Shown: one piece after another, positions 1-11,960 of the stretch
Numbering within the stretch: the stretch's first letter is position 1
Layout of the letters: each line of letters starts with the position of its first letter
Assembly: GCA_963715045.1 (NCBI GenBank)
Contig: CAVQRC010000019.1
Location: 62,001-126,000 of the forward strand
Reading direction: 5' to 3'
Length of the DNA: 64,000 nt
Source: CAVQRC01 sp963715045
GTDB taxonomy: Bacteria; Planctomycetota; Planctomycetia; Pirellulales; Lacipirellulaceae
Notes under the pieces: generated by a model
The model's database searches: none
Told to the model about the DNA's origin: nothing
What the model saw: the letters and a program-made list of their open reading frames with translations, nothing else
Translations under genes and position numbers: made by a program

Positions 1-14
1 AAGCGGAATGCGTT

Positions 15-1978
15 ATGCGAAGGTGGTGTCGTTCTTTGCTGACAGGTGCCGTCGTGCTCCTCTGGGCGGCGGTGGCTTCAGCCCAGTTACGGAGTGGTGA
101 CCTACAACACGGCGGGGGACGCTCAGGCCGGCCTGTCCGACATGTTCGCGGCAATTGGCAGCGATGACGTGCAGGGTATCCGTCGGCCGATCGACGTGCT
201 GCTGCTGCAGGAACAGGAAAGCTCCAGTACGACGACGGCCCAGATCGTGTCGATGCTCAACGGCTTGTATGGCCAGGGCACGTACGGGCGGGCGACCCTG
301 GATGGAGGGCCGTTCTTTTCCGATATCCGCCAGGGACTCGTCTACAACACGCAAACGGTCCAGCTTGTCGAACAGCGGGCGATCGGCGTGACCTCGGCGA
401 CCGGACCGCCGCGACAAACATTGAGATACCGCCTGCGACCGATCGGGTATGACGAGAACGCCGACTTCTACGTCTACAACAGTCACTACAAGGCCAGTGC
501 GGCCAACGGTTCATCGAACGGGACGACTAACGGCGCGCGGAGGCTCGCCGAAGCCAATATGATTCGAGCAGACGCCGATGCACTTGGGCAAGGCACGCCG
601 ATCATCTTCGGGGGCGACTTCAATATGTCGTCTTCCAACGAGGCCGCGTTCCAGACGCTGGTGGCCTCCGGTCCCGGGCAGGCATTCGATCCGATCGGCG
701 TCTCGGGCACGTGGGGGAACAATCCCAGCGTGGCCCGCTGGCACACTCAAAGTCCCAGCGACGGCTCGACTCCCGGTCACGTCACGGGCGGGATCGACGA
801 TCGGTACGACTTCCTGCTCACGACGGGCGAACTCCGAGACGGCGAAGGGCTCTCGGTACATCAACGGCACGTACCGCACGTTCGGTAACAATGGTTCGAC
901 CTACAACGACGCCATCAACGACGGCAACACGATCAACCTGCCGGCGAGTCTGCTCGATGAACTCGCCGGCGTTTCGGATCACCTCCCGGTCGTCGCCGAC
1001 TTTCAACTGCCGGCGCTCGCCCGCGTGGAGATCGAAACGCCGCCCCCGGTCGTCCTTGTCGGCGCTGCGGTCCCGCTCGACGCGACAGTCTACAACGCGG
1101 CGGCCGTGGCGACGCCACGGGGGGCCGATGAACTGGATTACACACTCGAGACGAGCGGTTTGCTACGCGGATCGGCCACGGGTACCGAGCCAGCGCTCGG
1201 AAGCGGCAACGTCCATCGAGTGACGCTGATCGGTTCTGGAGTCGGTCCCCAGGTTGGTCGCGTGAGCGTCGACGCCACGAGCCAGGGCACGCCCGCCGCG
1301 CTCGTCTCGAGCGACGTGAACGTGACCGTGCTGTCGCACGCCAACGGCTCGTTCACGGCCGATTCCAACCTTGACCAACTCACGCTCGACTTCGGCGACG
1401 TCGCACTCGATGGTGATGTGGTCGCACTCGACTTCGAACTCCACAATCTTGAGAGTCCGGCCGGGTTTACCTCGGCGCTCGATTTCGACGCACTCGCCGC
1501 GGGCGGCGACACCGAAGTGTTTGCGACCACGTTGGAACCTTTCTCGGGACTCGTCAGCGGAGACAGTCGCCCCTTCTCGGCGACGTTCGCCCCGACGGTC
1601 GAGGGCCAGTTCAGCGCAACTTACGTCTTGCAGCTCTCCGATATCGATGTCCCTGGTTCGGCGTCGCAATTCCTCGCGCTGTTGCTGACCGGAACGGCCA
1701 CGCTCGAATTGCTGGCCGACTTCGACCGAGACCGGGATGTCGACGGTGAAGATTTTCTCGCCTGGCAAAGCGGCTTCGGGATCACCACCGGGGCCACCCG
1801 CGGTAACGGAGACGCTGACGGCGACGGCGATGTCGACGGCGAAGACTTTCTTACCTGGCAGGCGGAGTTTACCGTCGGAGCCGGACGTGGGTCGGCGGTC
1901 CCCGAGCCAGCCGCGATAGTCATGTCGGTCCTGCTGCTCATGGTCGCTGCAGGCACGAGGTCGCCGCACGCGATCTGA
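15..1978 (+). CDS. Secreted endonuclease/exonuclease/phosphatase-fold protein with dockerin-like and PEP-CTERM ends (frame interrupted twice)
   Basis: Starting at ATG 15 a hydrophobic signal peptide ending near VASAQ is read. The nuclease domain continues one frame on from about base 88, and a second shift at base 856 (one extra G) leads into the C-terminal half. The domain shows the GGDFN motif (about 609-623) and the SDHLPV motif (about 975-992) of the EEP metal-dependent hydrolase fold (DNase I/phosphodiesterase type). It is followed by an Ig-like or choice-of-anchor region, two dockerin-like DxDxDxD loops (about 1723-1880) and a C-terminal VPEP plus hydrophobic segment plus basic residues, i.e. 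a PEP-CTERM sorting signal. An extracellular, sorted hydrolase is inferred; the substrate is unknown. Both shifts look like one surplus base, so sequencing error is as likely as a true pseudogene. Confidence 0.75.
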
Positions 1979-2202
1979 TTCAAAGCCCGGCGGTCTGCTT
2001 CTGGTAATGAATGGCGAACATAAAACTGGAGCCCCCGGCTTCGCCCTCGTTGTTCTACACAAATCCTGGCTTGCGCCCGCGTGCTCACCGGAGCCCCAGG
2101 CAAATCCGTAGGCTCCAGTTGATACTCGTTCGCAAAATGAATTCTCGGTAATTCCCGATTCCGGATTGACGTTAGCGGCACGATCCCGTAGAATCGCCCG
2201 CT

Positions 2203-2221
2203 ATTGAGAATGGTTCTCAAT
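2203..2221. promoter_or_regulatory. Fur-box-like palindrome
   Basis: A perfect inverted repeat, ATTGAGAA-TGG-TTCTCAAT (8-bp arms, 3-base centre), lies about 120 bases before the DUF1559 start. Its TGAGAA...TTCTCA core resembles Fur-family operators, and a related palindrome precedes feoA at 35181. Iron control of the downstream gene is inferred. Confidence 0.5.
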
Positions 2222-2340
2222 TCTTCCGCCCGGCAGGTCGGGCCCCCGCAATCAATCGCCTGGCTCCGAGCCAATCGGCTTGCCGTTGGCTCGCAGTGCA
2301 GGTGACCGTTCGAATTCACGAATTCCGAGGAATCCGGTAG

Positions 2341-3337
2341 ATGCCAAGAACCCAGTCCCCCCGACGTGCCTTCACGCTCGTCGAATTGCTCGTCGTAATT
2401 GCCATTATTGGCATTCTGGTGGCCCTGCTGTTGCCGGCCGTTCAGAGTGCCCGCGAAGCGGCCAGGCGGATGAGCTGCAGCAATAATCTCAAACAGTCCA
2501 CGCTCGCGTTGCTGAATTTCGAGGCCGCGCAGAAGCACTTTCCCTCGAGCTGGCGGTTGGCCAGGACATCCCTCGACGGCTGGTCGGCGCAAGCACAGAT
2601 GTTGCCCTATCTCGAGGAAGTGACGCTCTATTCCTCGATTGATTTCGATCGCTCGTACAACGAAGACGACGATTTCCGGTCCGGACATTGCCGGTGTGCT
2701 GATCGGCTCGTTTCGCGTCGGCCCCTACCTCTGCCCGTCGGAGGCGCGGGACACCGTGCGGCTGAGTAGTGACCGACCGGTGCACTACCCACTCAGTTAT
2801 GGCGTCAATGTCGGCACGTGGTTCGTCTACGATCCGATCGAGGGCCGCGGGGGTGCCGGTGCGTTCTATCCCAACAGCAATCTGCGGACCGGCGAAGTTC
2901 TGGATGGGTTGAGCAAGACCGTCGCGCTGGCCGAGGTCAAGGCTTGGAATCCTTACTATCGCAATGCGGCTCTCGACATGCCGGTGGTGGGTTTGCCAGC
3001 TGACATCTGCACGCTCGGCGGAGATTTCAAGAGCGAGACCGGTCACACGGAGTGGGTCGATGGCCGCAGTCACCAGACCGGCGTTACGGCAGCCTTTCCA
3101 CCCAATACGAATGTTCTTTGCGAAGCCGGTGGCACCATCTACGACGTGGACTGGACCAACCAGCAGGAAGGGAAATCGGATTCGGTCGCGACGTATGCTG
3201 CGGTGACCGCGCGGAGTTACCACGCGGGTGGCGTGAATGCCTCGCGTTTGGACGGCTCGGTGCACTTCGTGTCCGACAGTGTCGAACCGCATCTCTGGCA
3301 GTCCTCGTTCACCCGCGCCGGCGGTGAGGCCGAGTAA
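2341..3337 (+). CDS. DUF1559 pseudopilin-like protein (one frameshift)
   Basis: The N-terminus has the type IV pilin/pseudopilin prepilin motif (FTLVELLVVIAIIGIL), cleaved after a short basic leader, then the REAARR and CSNNLKQ segments typical of planctomycete DUF1559 proteins. The C-terminus carries the H-X9-DG signature (YHAGG..ASRLDGSVHF). The reading frame changes near base 2675 by one surplus base: the first frame gives the pilin-like helix, the next gives the globular domain from the SGPDIAG region on. The restored protein is about 330 residues, normal for the family. DUF1559 proteins are hugely expanded in Planctomycetota and presumably form or decorate surface pseudopili; individual roles are unknown. 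The Fur-like palindrome upstream (2203) suggests iron-responsive expression. Confidence 0.88.
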
Positions 3338-3572
3338 CGCCGGGTCTCAAAGGCGACATTTGGGACCGGCGGTTCGGCTCGTGACAGGATGGGCGCACGA
3401 CAGCGGTCATCGCCGCGATGAACGTCAGCACCGGAATGTGGGGTTTTTTCCAGCACGGTCCGGGCGGCGTGATTCGCGCGTTGTGAGGACTTCTCGCCGC
3501 CGATTGGGCTGCATGGTTCCCCGGCGGGACGCGGCAGCGCGAAGAATCCCGGCTTCGCGCTTGAAGCTTCGT

Positions 3573-3647
3573 TAGCGGGCAGGCACTTGAAGAAGCCGGG
3601 CTTCGGGGGCGATAGCGGGCAGGCATTGAAGAAGCCGGGCTTCGGGC
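3573..3647. repeat. Two-copy 40-bp direct repeat with GAAGCC/GGGCTTC hairpins
   Basis: Copies at 3574-3607 and 3614-3646 share AGCGGGCAGGCA followed by TTGAAGAAGCCGGGCTTC; one copy has one extra C. GAAGCC/GGCTTC can pair, so each copy can form a short hairpin. The array ends two bases from the glnS stop codon, so it may act as a terminator or 3' stabiliser for glnS. The rest of 3338-3572 shows no gene. Confidence 0.6.
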
Positions 3648-3648
3648 T

Positions 3649-5309
<1,661 letters not shown>

Positions 5310-5371
5310 GAGAGTCGAGAGTATGGGGGCTTGGGGCGTGACAGGCGAATACGTTGCGCGGATAGCATGGC

Positions 5372-6949
5372 TCAGGTTGCCGGTTGCCGGGCCTCGTCGA
5401 TGGTGCGGTCGATGCGGGCCAGGCACCGCTCCTTCCCGAGAATCGCGAGCGTTTCATAAGTCCCGAATCCGACCGCCTTGCCGGTCGTCGCGACGCGAAT
5501 CGCCTGGATAATCTCGCCGATCTTGATTTCGGCTTCGTGGCAGAACTCTTTGAGCGTTCGTTCCAGCGTGGGTGGATCGAACGGTTCGACGCCAGCCAGC
5601 CGGCCGCGGAATAACTGCAGCAATTCCCTCGCCCGCGGCGGCTTTCGGATACGCTTTTCAAATGCCTTGGCATCCATCGGAAGCTGGTCGTTGGCGACGA
5701 AAAACTCCTGGTACTCGAGAATGTCTCCGGCGACTGCGATCCGGTCACCGGCGGCCTCGATGATCGCGCGGACGTGGGGGGCCGTGTCGCAGGGCGGCGG
5801 ATCGGGGATCCAGCCGGCCCGCTGCAGAAACCCGACGGCCAGGGCCACCCGCTGTTTGATCGGCAGTGCCAGCCAGGCCCGCTGCTGGAAGGCCCGCAGC
5901 TTCGCCGGGTCGAAGCTGGCCGGGCTGCGATTGACCCGTTCCAGGGAAAAATGCTGCTGCATTTCGGCTCGGCTGAATTCCTCGGTCTTGTCGTCGAGCG
6001 ACCAGCCCAGGAGCAGCAGATAGTTCAACAATGCGTCGGGTGAGTAGCCGATCTGCCGATAAAAGTCGACAATCACCGGGTTAAAGGTCTCGTCGTCGGC
6101 GGCGATTCCGAGTTTCTCGGCGACCTGCTGGCCATGGGCCGTGAGGGCCGCGAACTCCCGATCCTTCAGGTACTTGGCCAGCTTGCGCTTGCTCAGTTTC
6201 TGTTTACTGGCTGGTTCCGCCACGTACGGCAGATGCGCGAAAGCCGGTACCTGGTAACCCAGGGCCTGATAAATAAAGATTTGTCGCGGCGTATTGGGTA
6301 GATGCTCTTCGGCGCGAATCACGTGCGATATGTTCATCGCATGATCATCGACAACCGTCGCCAGATTGTAGAGTACCGAGCCGTCCCCGCGGCGGATGAC
6401 ATGATCCTGTTCGGCCGCCCAATCGAACTCAACTTTGCCCCGCACCAGGTCATTCAACACGGCGGTACCCGTGCGGGGCATCTTCAACCGGACGACTTCG
6501 GGGCGGCCCTCCGCTTCATAACGGGTGGCGTCGTCGGGCGTCTCGGCGGCCCACCGTCGGCTGTACACGAAGGACGTTCCCTGTTCCCGGGCGGCATCGC
6601 GCTCGGCTTGGATTTCCTCCGTCCGGGCGAAGTCACGATAGGCGTGACCGGTCTGGAGCAACTGTGCAACGGCGGCCTGGTAGAGCTCGCCTCGTTGCGA
6701 CTGATAGTAGGGTCCGCAGCTCCCTTCGACCTCGGGACCCTCGTCCCAATCGATTCCCAGCCACTGGAAGCCGCCCAGAATCGGTGCCAGCGCGGCTTCG
6801 TCGTTCCGCTGCTGATCGGTGTCGTCGATCCTGAGAATGAACTCTCCGCCGTGAGCGCGGGCAAACAGCCAGTTGAAGAGCGCGGTGCGAACACCGCCGA
6901 TGTGGAGGTAGCCAGTCGGGCTGGGCGCGAAACGGGTGCGTACGGACAT
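5372..6949 (-). CDS. gltX: Glutamate--tRNA ligase
   Basis: Attaches glutamate to tRNA-Glu in the cytoplasm. The protein is 525 residues and intact. It has the class I signature FAPSPTGYLHIGG near the N-terminus, the IDDTDQQRN motif, the YNLATVVDDH segment, the KLSKRK loop near the middle and a helical anticodon-binding C-terminal domain. The ATG at 6949 is chosen over the preceding in-frame TTG because it begins directly with the conserved SVRTRFAPSP. The glnS gene follows closely on the same strand. The FFVANDQLPMD segment resembles the non-discriminating or long GltX forms seen in planctomycetes, but specificity cannot be read from the sequence alone. Confidence 0.96.
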   Translation of the reverse strand: MSVRTRFAPSPTGYLHIGGVRTALFNWLFARAHGGEFILRIDDTDQQRNDEAALAPILGGFQWLGIDWDEGPEVEGSCGPYYQSQRGELYQAAVAQLLQTGHAYRDFARTEEIQAERDAAREQGTSFVYSRRWAAETPDDATRYEAEGRPEVVRLKMPRTGTAVLNDLVRGKVEFDWAAEQDHVIRRGDGSVLYNLATVVDDHAMNISHVIRAEEHLPNTPRQIFIYQALGYQVPAFAHLPYVAEPASKQKLSKRKLAKYLKDREFAALTAHGQQVAEKLGIAADDETFNPVIVDFYRQIGYSPDALLNYLLLLGWSLDDKTEEFSRAEMQQHFSLERVNRSPASFDPAKLRAFQQRAWLALPIKQRVALAVGFLQRAGWIPDPPPCDTAPHVRAIIEAAGDRIAVAGDILEYQEFFVANDQLPMDAKAFEKRIRKPPRARELLQLFRGRLAGVEPFDPPTLERTLKEFCHEAEIKIGEIIQAIRVATTGKAVGFGTYETLAILGKERCLARIDRTIDEARQPAT

Positions 6950-7043
6950 CAAAGCTTCGGGCTGGAATGCGGGGAGCGGCGGCCACCGGCTGGCCTCGTA
7001 GGGCTCAAATTATCGCCCACCCGTCCACTTGAGAAGGAGCCTC

Positions 7044-8108
7044 TCAAGCGGCCCGCCGCCGCGAGCTCTGCCGCCGCGACTTCTTGTGTCGCCGCTTCTC
7101 GTAGCGGCGTTCTTCTTCCTCGTCGTCATCGCTGCCCTGGGTCCCATCAATCCAGGCGGTTGTGGGCGGGGATGAGGCGAGTTCCGCATCGTCGCTCGCG
7201 TCGTGCGGCGACGCCGCAGAGTTCGCGTTCTGCCCGCTGTCGAGCGAGAGTACGTCGATCCGGGGAGCCACCCGCTTGCCCGTGCGATGTTCGATGAGGC
7301 CCTGGACGTCGAGAATCACGAACCGCGCGAATACATTTAACGCCAGCCCGCAGGATAGCACTGCCAGCATTCCCGTTCCCCATACGACCGGTACGGTTTG
7401 GGCAGGCGACACCCAGGGGACCCAGCCCAGGCCAGTCGCCAGGGCGACCAGCGACAGAGCGAGACCCAGCAGGAACGATGCGACTGCGGGCCGGCATTCC
7501 CGGATCTCCCGCGTCAGGCGAAAGCTGAGCCAGCCGCCTAGAACGGCCGCGGGTGCGAGCGACCAGAGGGCCGATTGTCCGGCCGGCGACCAGTCGGTCA
7601 GGGTCGACATTGCTTCGGCAAAGGTGACGTGGATCTTGGTCGCGACCGCGCCACTGGCCAAGAGGGCCGTCGCCGCGGCACCCAGCCAGACGCGGTACCG
7701 GGCATGGTAGTCGTCGATCCGATGCCGTCTCAACGAATAGATCAGCAGACAGAGTGGAGAGATCAGAGCCAGCACGAGCGACACGCACCAGGCAGCCAGG
7801 CTGCCTCTCTCGGACAGTTCCAGGGCTGGCAATCGCGGTTGGCCGAGTGCCGCAGCGATTCGCCCGTTGGCGCTGTGACCGGCGAGCAGAATGCCGATGC
7901 AGACGATTCCCGCAACGATGCCGACGACGTACGAACGGTACCTCCGCCCGATCAGGTCGCTCACCTGGGGATGGTTCTCGATATTGGCAGCCTCGGTGTA
8001 CCGAGGCGCTTCGGTCGTCTCCAGGGAGACGTCCGCCGGACTGAGTTCAATGGTGTTGTGGCGGTCTTCACTAAGCATCCGTCGTCGTCGTCCGCTATAG
8101 GCTGGCAT
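7044..8108 (-). CDS. Uncharacterised multi-pass membrane protein with basic tail
   Basis: A 354-residue protein with no family I can name. A polar N-terminus of about 55 residues is followed by roughly seven hydrophobic segments (for example YVVGIVAGIVCIGILLAG, LAAWCVSLVLALISPLCLLIY, AVLGGWLSF, ASFLLGLALSLVALATGLG and GMLAVLSCGLALNVFARFVI). The C-terminal 70 residues are cytoplasmic-looking: an acidic run (DDDEEEE) then a very basic tail of KRRHKK/RRQSSRRR. It is a likely inner-membrane protein with nucleic-acid or acidic-partner contact at the tail (inference). It lies alone, divergent from the HD-GGDEF gene at 8407; the roughly 300 bases between them must hold both promoters. Confidence 0.75.
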   Translation of the reverse strand: MPAYSGRRRRMLSEDRHNTIELSPADVSLETTEAPRYTEAANIENHPQVSDLIGRRYRSYVVGIVAGIVCIGILLAGHSANGRIAAALGQPRLPALELSERGSLAAWCVSLVLALISPLCLLIYSLRRHRIDDYHARYRVWLGAAATALLASGAVATKIHVTFAEAMSTLTDWSPAGQSALWSLAPAAVLGGWLSFRLTREIRECRPAVASFLLGLALSLVALATGLGWVPWVSPAQTVPVVWGTGMLAVLSCGLALNVFARFVILDVQGLIEHRTGKRVAPRIDVLSLDSGQNANSAASPHDASDDAELASSPPTTAWIDGTQGSDDDEEEERRYEKRRHKKSRRQSSRRRAA

Positions 8109-8406
8109 GGTGGATTCCCTGTGTTCGATACAATCCGCATCGGCAGAATCGAGGTGGTTCTCGAAATCTGATCCCGTAAGGAACGGTGGTTCGGATTGTG
8201 CAAAGGGGGCCGGTCTGTGAAGCGGGGAATTTCAAGCTGACCGGCCGGGCAGAATTGACATCGTTTGCCCCGCTTCCCGAGGTGACCTACGTTTCCAAGG
8301 CTCGGGAGCCGGCCAGATTACTTGCGAACCGTTCGCAGCTCGCGGACGCCCGTGGCCTGCCCCAAGATCTCTCTGAACTCGACTGCCCCAGAAACGCCGC
8401 ACCACC

Positions 8407-10701
8407 ATGAATTCCGATCTTCCCGCTGCCGAGTCGACTTCTGAATCTGCGTTGACCCCCAACGATGCGCCCGATTCGTCACCGGTTCCCGCGTCCGTCA
8501 CTCCCTCCCCGGAATCCGGGAAGGACGTTCCGATGGAGAGCCAGGTCTGTGAGATTGCCACCCTCTTGAAGTCGCTCGATGACGTGGCTGCGGAAAGCGG
8601 TCTTTCAGAAAAGGTCGCCCCGACCGAGCACGCCGATCGCCTTGTGGAAGCTCGCCTGGGCGTGGCTAGCGCGTTGTATCGCGCGATGCGGTGCAAGCAT
8701 GCTCCGACGGCAGCGCACTGTTTACGGGTGGCGTTGGGGTGCAGTGCCTGGGCGGAATCCTTGAAGTTGCCGGAGAGCTATCGCAATACGCTCGAGATCG
8801 CGGCGTTGCTGCACGACGTCGGCAAGATCGGCGTGCCGGAGTCGGTGCTGCTGAAACCGGGCAATCTTCAGCCGGACGAAGTCATGGCCATGGCTCGTCA
8901 TCGGCAGTTGGCGGTCGACATTGTTTCTGCCTGCACATCCCGTCCGGAAGTGCTCGAGATCCTCCGCTATGCCCCCGCGTGGTTCGACGGGAGTCGTCAC
9001 GGATTCGACAAGCAGCACGCGGACATCCCGTTCGGGGCCCGGATGCTGGCGATCATCGACGCTTTCGACGCCATGACCACGGACCACGTCTACCGGCCGG
9101 CCCGCTCGCGGGAACGGGCTCTCGCCGAGTTGTTCGAGTTCTCTGGAACTCAGTTCGACCCCGAATTGATCCAGAACTTCAACGCCATGCTCACGAAGGA
9201 CCAGCAATCGCTTTCCAAACGTGTGAGCAGACGCTGGCTGACCGACTTATCAGACGAACTCTCGGCCCAAATGTGGAAGCCGAGTGCTGGCGTCGGCGAC
9301 CTCGGAGGCGACGGCCTCATCGAGCGATTCGAGACGAAGCTCATCGGCACCATGCACGACGGCGTGGTGTTTGTCGACAGCCAATTGGCGATCTTCGAGT
9401 GGAACACGGGTGCCGAGCGTTTGACGGGGATCGGTGTCGACGCCGCTCAAGGACGCACCTGGACGATCGAGTTGCTGCGATTGCGCGATGAATCGGGAGC
9501 GGCGCTCGAGCAGCGTGCCTGTCCGGTCATGGCGGCCGTACAAAGCGGCGTGCAGTCGATCAATCGGCTGGTGATTGCGGGGCGGAACGAAAAGGACGTC
9601 ACGATTGATTTGCATGTCGTCCCGGTCCGCGATGTGGATGGGACGATGCTCGGAGCCTCACTGCTGCTGCATGACGCTTCCCCCGAAGCGACGCTGGAAG
9701 AACGTTGCCAGACGTTGCACGCCCAGGCGACGAAAGACCCGCTCACACAAATCGCCAATCGGGCCGAGTTTGATCGGATGCATGCATTGTTTATCGACGC
9801 ACATCTCGAGACCGGCCTGCCGTGCAGTCTGATCATCACCGATATCGATCACTTCAAATTCATCAACGACAACTACGGTCATCAGGCGGGGGACGAGGCC
9901 ATTCTGAGTGTTGCCGGTCTGCTGAAGTCGCAGTGTCGAGCGGGAGATCTCGTGGCACGCTACGGGGGCGAGGAATTCGTCGTGCTCTGTGCGGATTGCA
10001 ACAATGCGGCGGCGGCGAAACGCGCCGAGCAGATGCGAAAGCGGCTCGCCGAGATGCACCATCCGTCCCTCAAGGGCCGGCGGATCACGGCCAGCTTCGG
10101 AGTGACGGAGCTGCAGCCGGGCGACACCCCGGAGACGATGCTGCGTCGGGCGGACCGCGGGTTACTGCAAGCCAAAGACCAAGGACGCAACCAGGTCGTG
10201 CAACTGGGTGACGGATTCGGGACAACCAAGCCCAAACGTGGCTGGTGGCCGTTCAGCTCGACGCGACACAATTCACTGATTGAGTGCAACCTCGTGACCG
10301 TCGTGCCGATCGCGATCGCTGTGGAGAAGCTCCGCGGCTTTATCGCCGATCATTCCGCCAAGATCACGTCGACCGGGCAGGATCACTTGCATCTGGAGCT
10401 CGCCGCGATCGAGGGATCGGCGGCCCGCCGGCAGGAAGATCGACCCATCCCGTTCACGGTCGGGCTGACGTTCGAGGAACACCATGTCGAGAAATCGAAC
10501 GCACACGGATTCGCTCGCGGGAGCTATTCGCAGACAGTCGTCCGCGTGGAAATTCGACCGCGGCGGGAACGTGATCGCCGTCGCGAGAATGCTGCCCAGC
10601 GAGCCAGCGGTGTGCTGGCGAGTCTCAAAGCCTACCTGATGGCCAAAGAGGAATCGGAAATTGCCGCCAATGCGCCGTCGCCGTCGACCGAGGAGCTGTG
10701 A
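8407..10701 (+). CDS. HD-GYP-like / PAS / GGDEF signalling protein with extra C-terminal domain
   Basis: A 764-residue soluble protein. Residues ~60-60 to 280 form an HD-type domain with LLHDVGKIG near residue 135, but the GYP-side motif is degenerate: the usual HHE...GYP reads YAP...RHG, so phosphodiesterase activity is doubtful. A PAS-like segment follows (~300-430), then a GGDEF domain with an intact RYGGEEF active site (~520) and an RAGD I-site (511-514), predicting an active, product-inhibited diguanylate cyclase making c-di-GMP. After residue ~610 comes about 150 residues with a beta-rich block (ECNLVTVVPIAIAVEKL...) and an Arg-rich helix; I do not recognise this part. The first 45 residues are Ser/Pro-rich and disordered. 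The gene stands alone. Confidence 0.85.
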   Translation: MNSDLPAAESTSESALTPNDAPDSSPVPASVTPSPESGKDVPMESQVCEIATLLKSLDDVAAESGLSEKVAPTEHADRLVEARLGVASALYRAMRCKHAPTAAHCLRVALGCSAWAESLKLPESYRNTLEIAALLHDVGKIGVPESVLLKPGNLQPDEVMAMARHRQLAVDIVSACTSRPEVLEILRYAPAWFDGSRHGFDKQHADIPFGARMLAIIDAFDAMTTDHVYRPARSRERALAELFEFSGTQFDPELIQNFNAMLTKDQQSLSKRVSRRWLTDLSDELSAQMWKPSAGVGDLGGDGLIERFETKLIGTMHDGVVFVDSQLAIFEWNTGAERLTGIGVDAAQGRTWTIELLRLRDESGAALEQRACPVMAAVQSGVQSINRLVIAGRNEKDVTIDLHVVPVRDVDGTMLGASLLLHDASPEATLEERCQTLHAQATKDPLTQIANRAEFDRMHALFIDAHLETGLPCSLIITDIDHFKFINDNYGHQAGDEAILSVAGLLKSQCRAGDLVARYGGEEFVVLCADCNNAAAAKRAEQMRKRLAEMHHPSLKGRRITASFGVTELQPGDTPETMLRRADRGLLQAKDQGRNQVVQLGDGFGTTKPKRGWWPFSSTRHNSLIECNLVTVVPIAIAVEKLRGFIADHSAKITSTGQDHLHLELAAIEGSAARRQEDRPIPFTVGLTFEEHHVEKSNAHGFARGSYSQTVVRVEIRPRRERDRRRENAAQRASGVLASLKAYLMAKEESEIAANAPSPSTEEL

Positions 10702-10937
10702 GCAATCGGCGGCTTGTGGACGCGATCCCGGTTCATTGCAGTTGCTTTCGCGGAATGCCCGCCCAGGGCACGGAGAAGGCCCGCATTCGGAGCCCGATCG
10801 ACGAACGGACTGGCTTCATGCCTGTTCCAGAACCTCGCTGCACGTGCCGCACGGTGGGAAAACTCAGCAACGGAAGCTGATTCTCGGATCGGCTCTGATA
10901 TCCGAATGGCCCCCAAATCACCGAAACAGATCGCCTC

Positions 10938-11216
10938 ATGAGCACCTTGTCTGCTGTACTCCGCCAAACGGACCGCCACCTGGCAGCACATCTCGAACGG
11001 CTCGAAGCCCGCATCACCGTTCAGCAGCGGCTGGCGAGACGAAGTAGCCCGCCCGCTGTGGCGGCTGCCAGCTCGCGGGACCATCAACGCGAGACGACAT
11101 CTCTGCGGGAAGTCTTCCGCGTGGTTCGTGAAACCAACCACGCCGTTGACGAGGCACACCGGCAGTACGCCGAAACGGGCGGAGTTCTCGCGTCAAGGCC
11201 CACCGCCCATCACTAG
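10938..11216 (+). CDS. Possible small coiled-coil protein
   Basis: A 92-residue reading frame from ATG 10938. The first 40 residues could form an amphipathic helix (LRQTDRHLAAHLERLEARITVQQRL), followed by a Ser/Ala-rich stretch and another helix. It sits in the 750-base gap between the GGDEF gene and the GNAT gene and has no recognisable family. No strong ribosome-binding site is seen. It could be spurious, since GC-rich DNA yields many such frames; the flanking stretches 10702-10937 and 11217-11450 show nothing else. Confidence 0.3.
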   Translation: MSTLSAVLRQTDRHLAAHLERLEARITVQQRLARRSSPPAVAAASSRDHQRETTSLREVFRVVRETNHAVDEAHRQYAETGGVLASRPTAHH

Positions 11217-11450
11217 CTCGCGACTGCGTTCGCACGCGGGCGACTCCCGTACTCGATTGGTCCGAGTCCAGTTACGCGACCGGCGGCTTCTGCCTTCGCA
11301 CCAGGCCGAGAACGGTCGCTCGCGACCGAGACGCGATCGTCGGGGCGTGGCGGCCAAGGTTCTTGACCCGCGGGCAGACGCTCGCCACGATTCTGCAGTG
11401 AGCCGTTTTGGCAACGTCCGCTGCTCCCACATCCGTGCAGGATCCGCCAG

Positions 11451-11960
11451 TTGAACGTTCGAGATGCCATCGCGACCGATCTGCCGCGGATCGTCGAAAT
11501 CTACAACAGCTCGATTCCGGGCGGCTGGTCGACTGCCGATACTCAGCCAGTGACGGTCGCCGAGCGAATGTCATGGTTTCATCGCCACGATCCGAAGCGT
11601 CGTCCGATCTGGGTTGGGGAGGTCGACAGCCAGATAGTGGGCTGGGTAAGCCTGGAGTGGTTCTATCACGCCCGACCGGCCTACGATGCGACGGCTGAAA
11701 TCAGCACCTATATCGCCGCGGAGCACCGCCGGCTGGGATACGGCCTGGCGCTGAAGAAGCGCATGATTGAGAAGTGCCCCGAATTCGGGGTTACCACGGT
11801 CGTCAGTATGTATTTCGACCACAATCTGGCGACGCGTCGGATCAACGCGCAACTCGGCTTCGAAGAAGTCGGCCACTTGCCGGAGATCGCCTGCGTGCAG
11901 GGTGTCGCCCGGGGCCTCGCGATCGGCCTGCTGCGGATACCAGGACGGGCCCTGCCCTAG
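11451..11960 (+). CDS. GNAT family N-acetyltransferase
   Basis: A 169-residue protein of the phosphinothricin/methionine-sulfoximine acetyltransferase type within the GNAT superfamily. It begins at TTG 11451 with NVRDAIATDLPRIVEIYN, the usual opening of this group. It has the beta-strand WVGEVDSQIVGWVSL, the acetyl-CoA pyrophosphate loop region (AEHRRLGYGLALKKRMI) and the C-terminal NLATRRINAQLGFEEVGHLPE typical of the fold. It transfers an acetyl group from acetyl-CoA to an amine; the substrate is not predictable. It is alone on the plus strand, 220 bases before the superoxide dismutase gene. Confidence 0.88.
   Translation: MNVRDAIATDLPRIVEIYNSSIPGGWSTADTQPVTVAERMSWFHRHDPKRRPIWVGEVDSQIVGWVSLEWFYHARPAYDATAEISTYIAAEHRRLGYGLALKKRMIEKCPEFGVTTVVSMYFDHNLATRRINAQLGFEEVGHLPEIACVQGVARGLAIGLLRIPGRALP

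Noticed and set aside
10632..11159. A 175-codon minus-strand frame after the GGDEF gene
   Set aside because: It overlaps the end of the GGDEF gene and has no domain.
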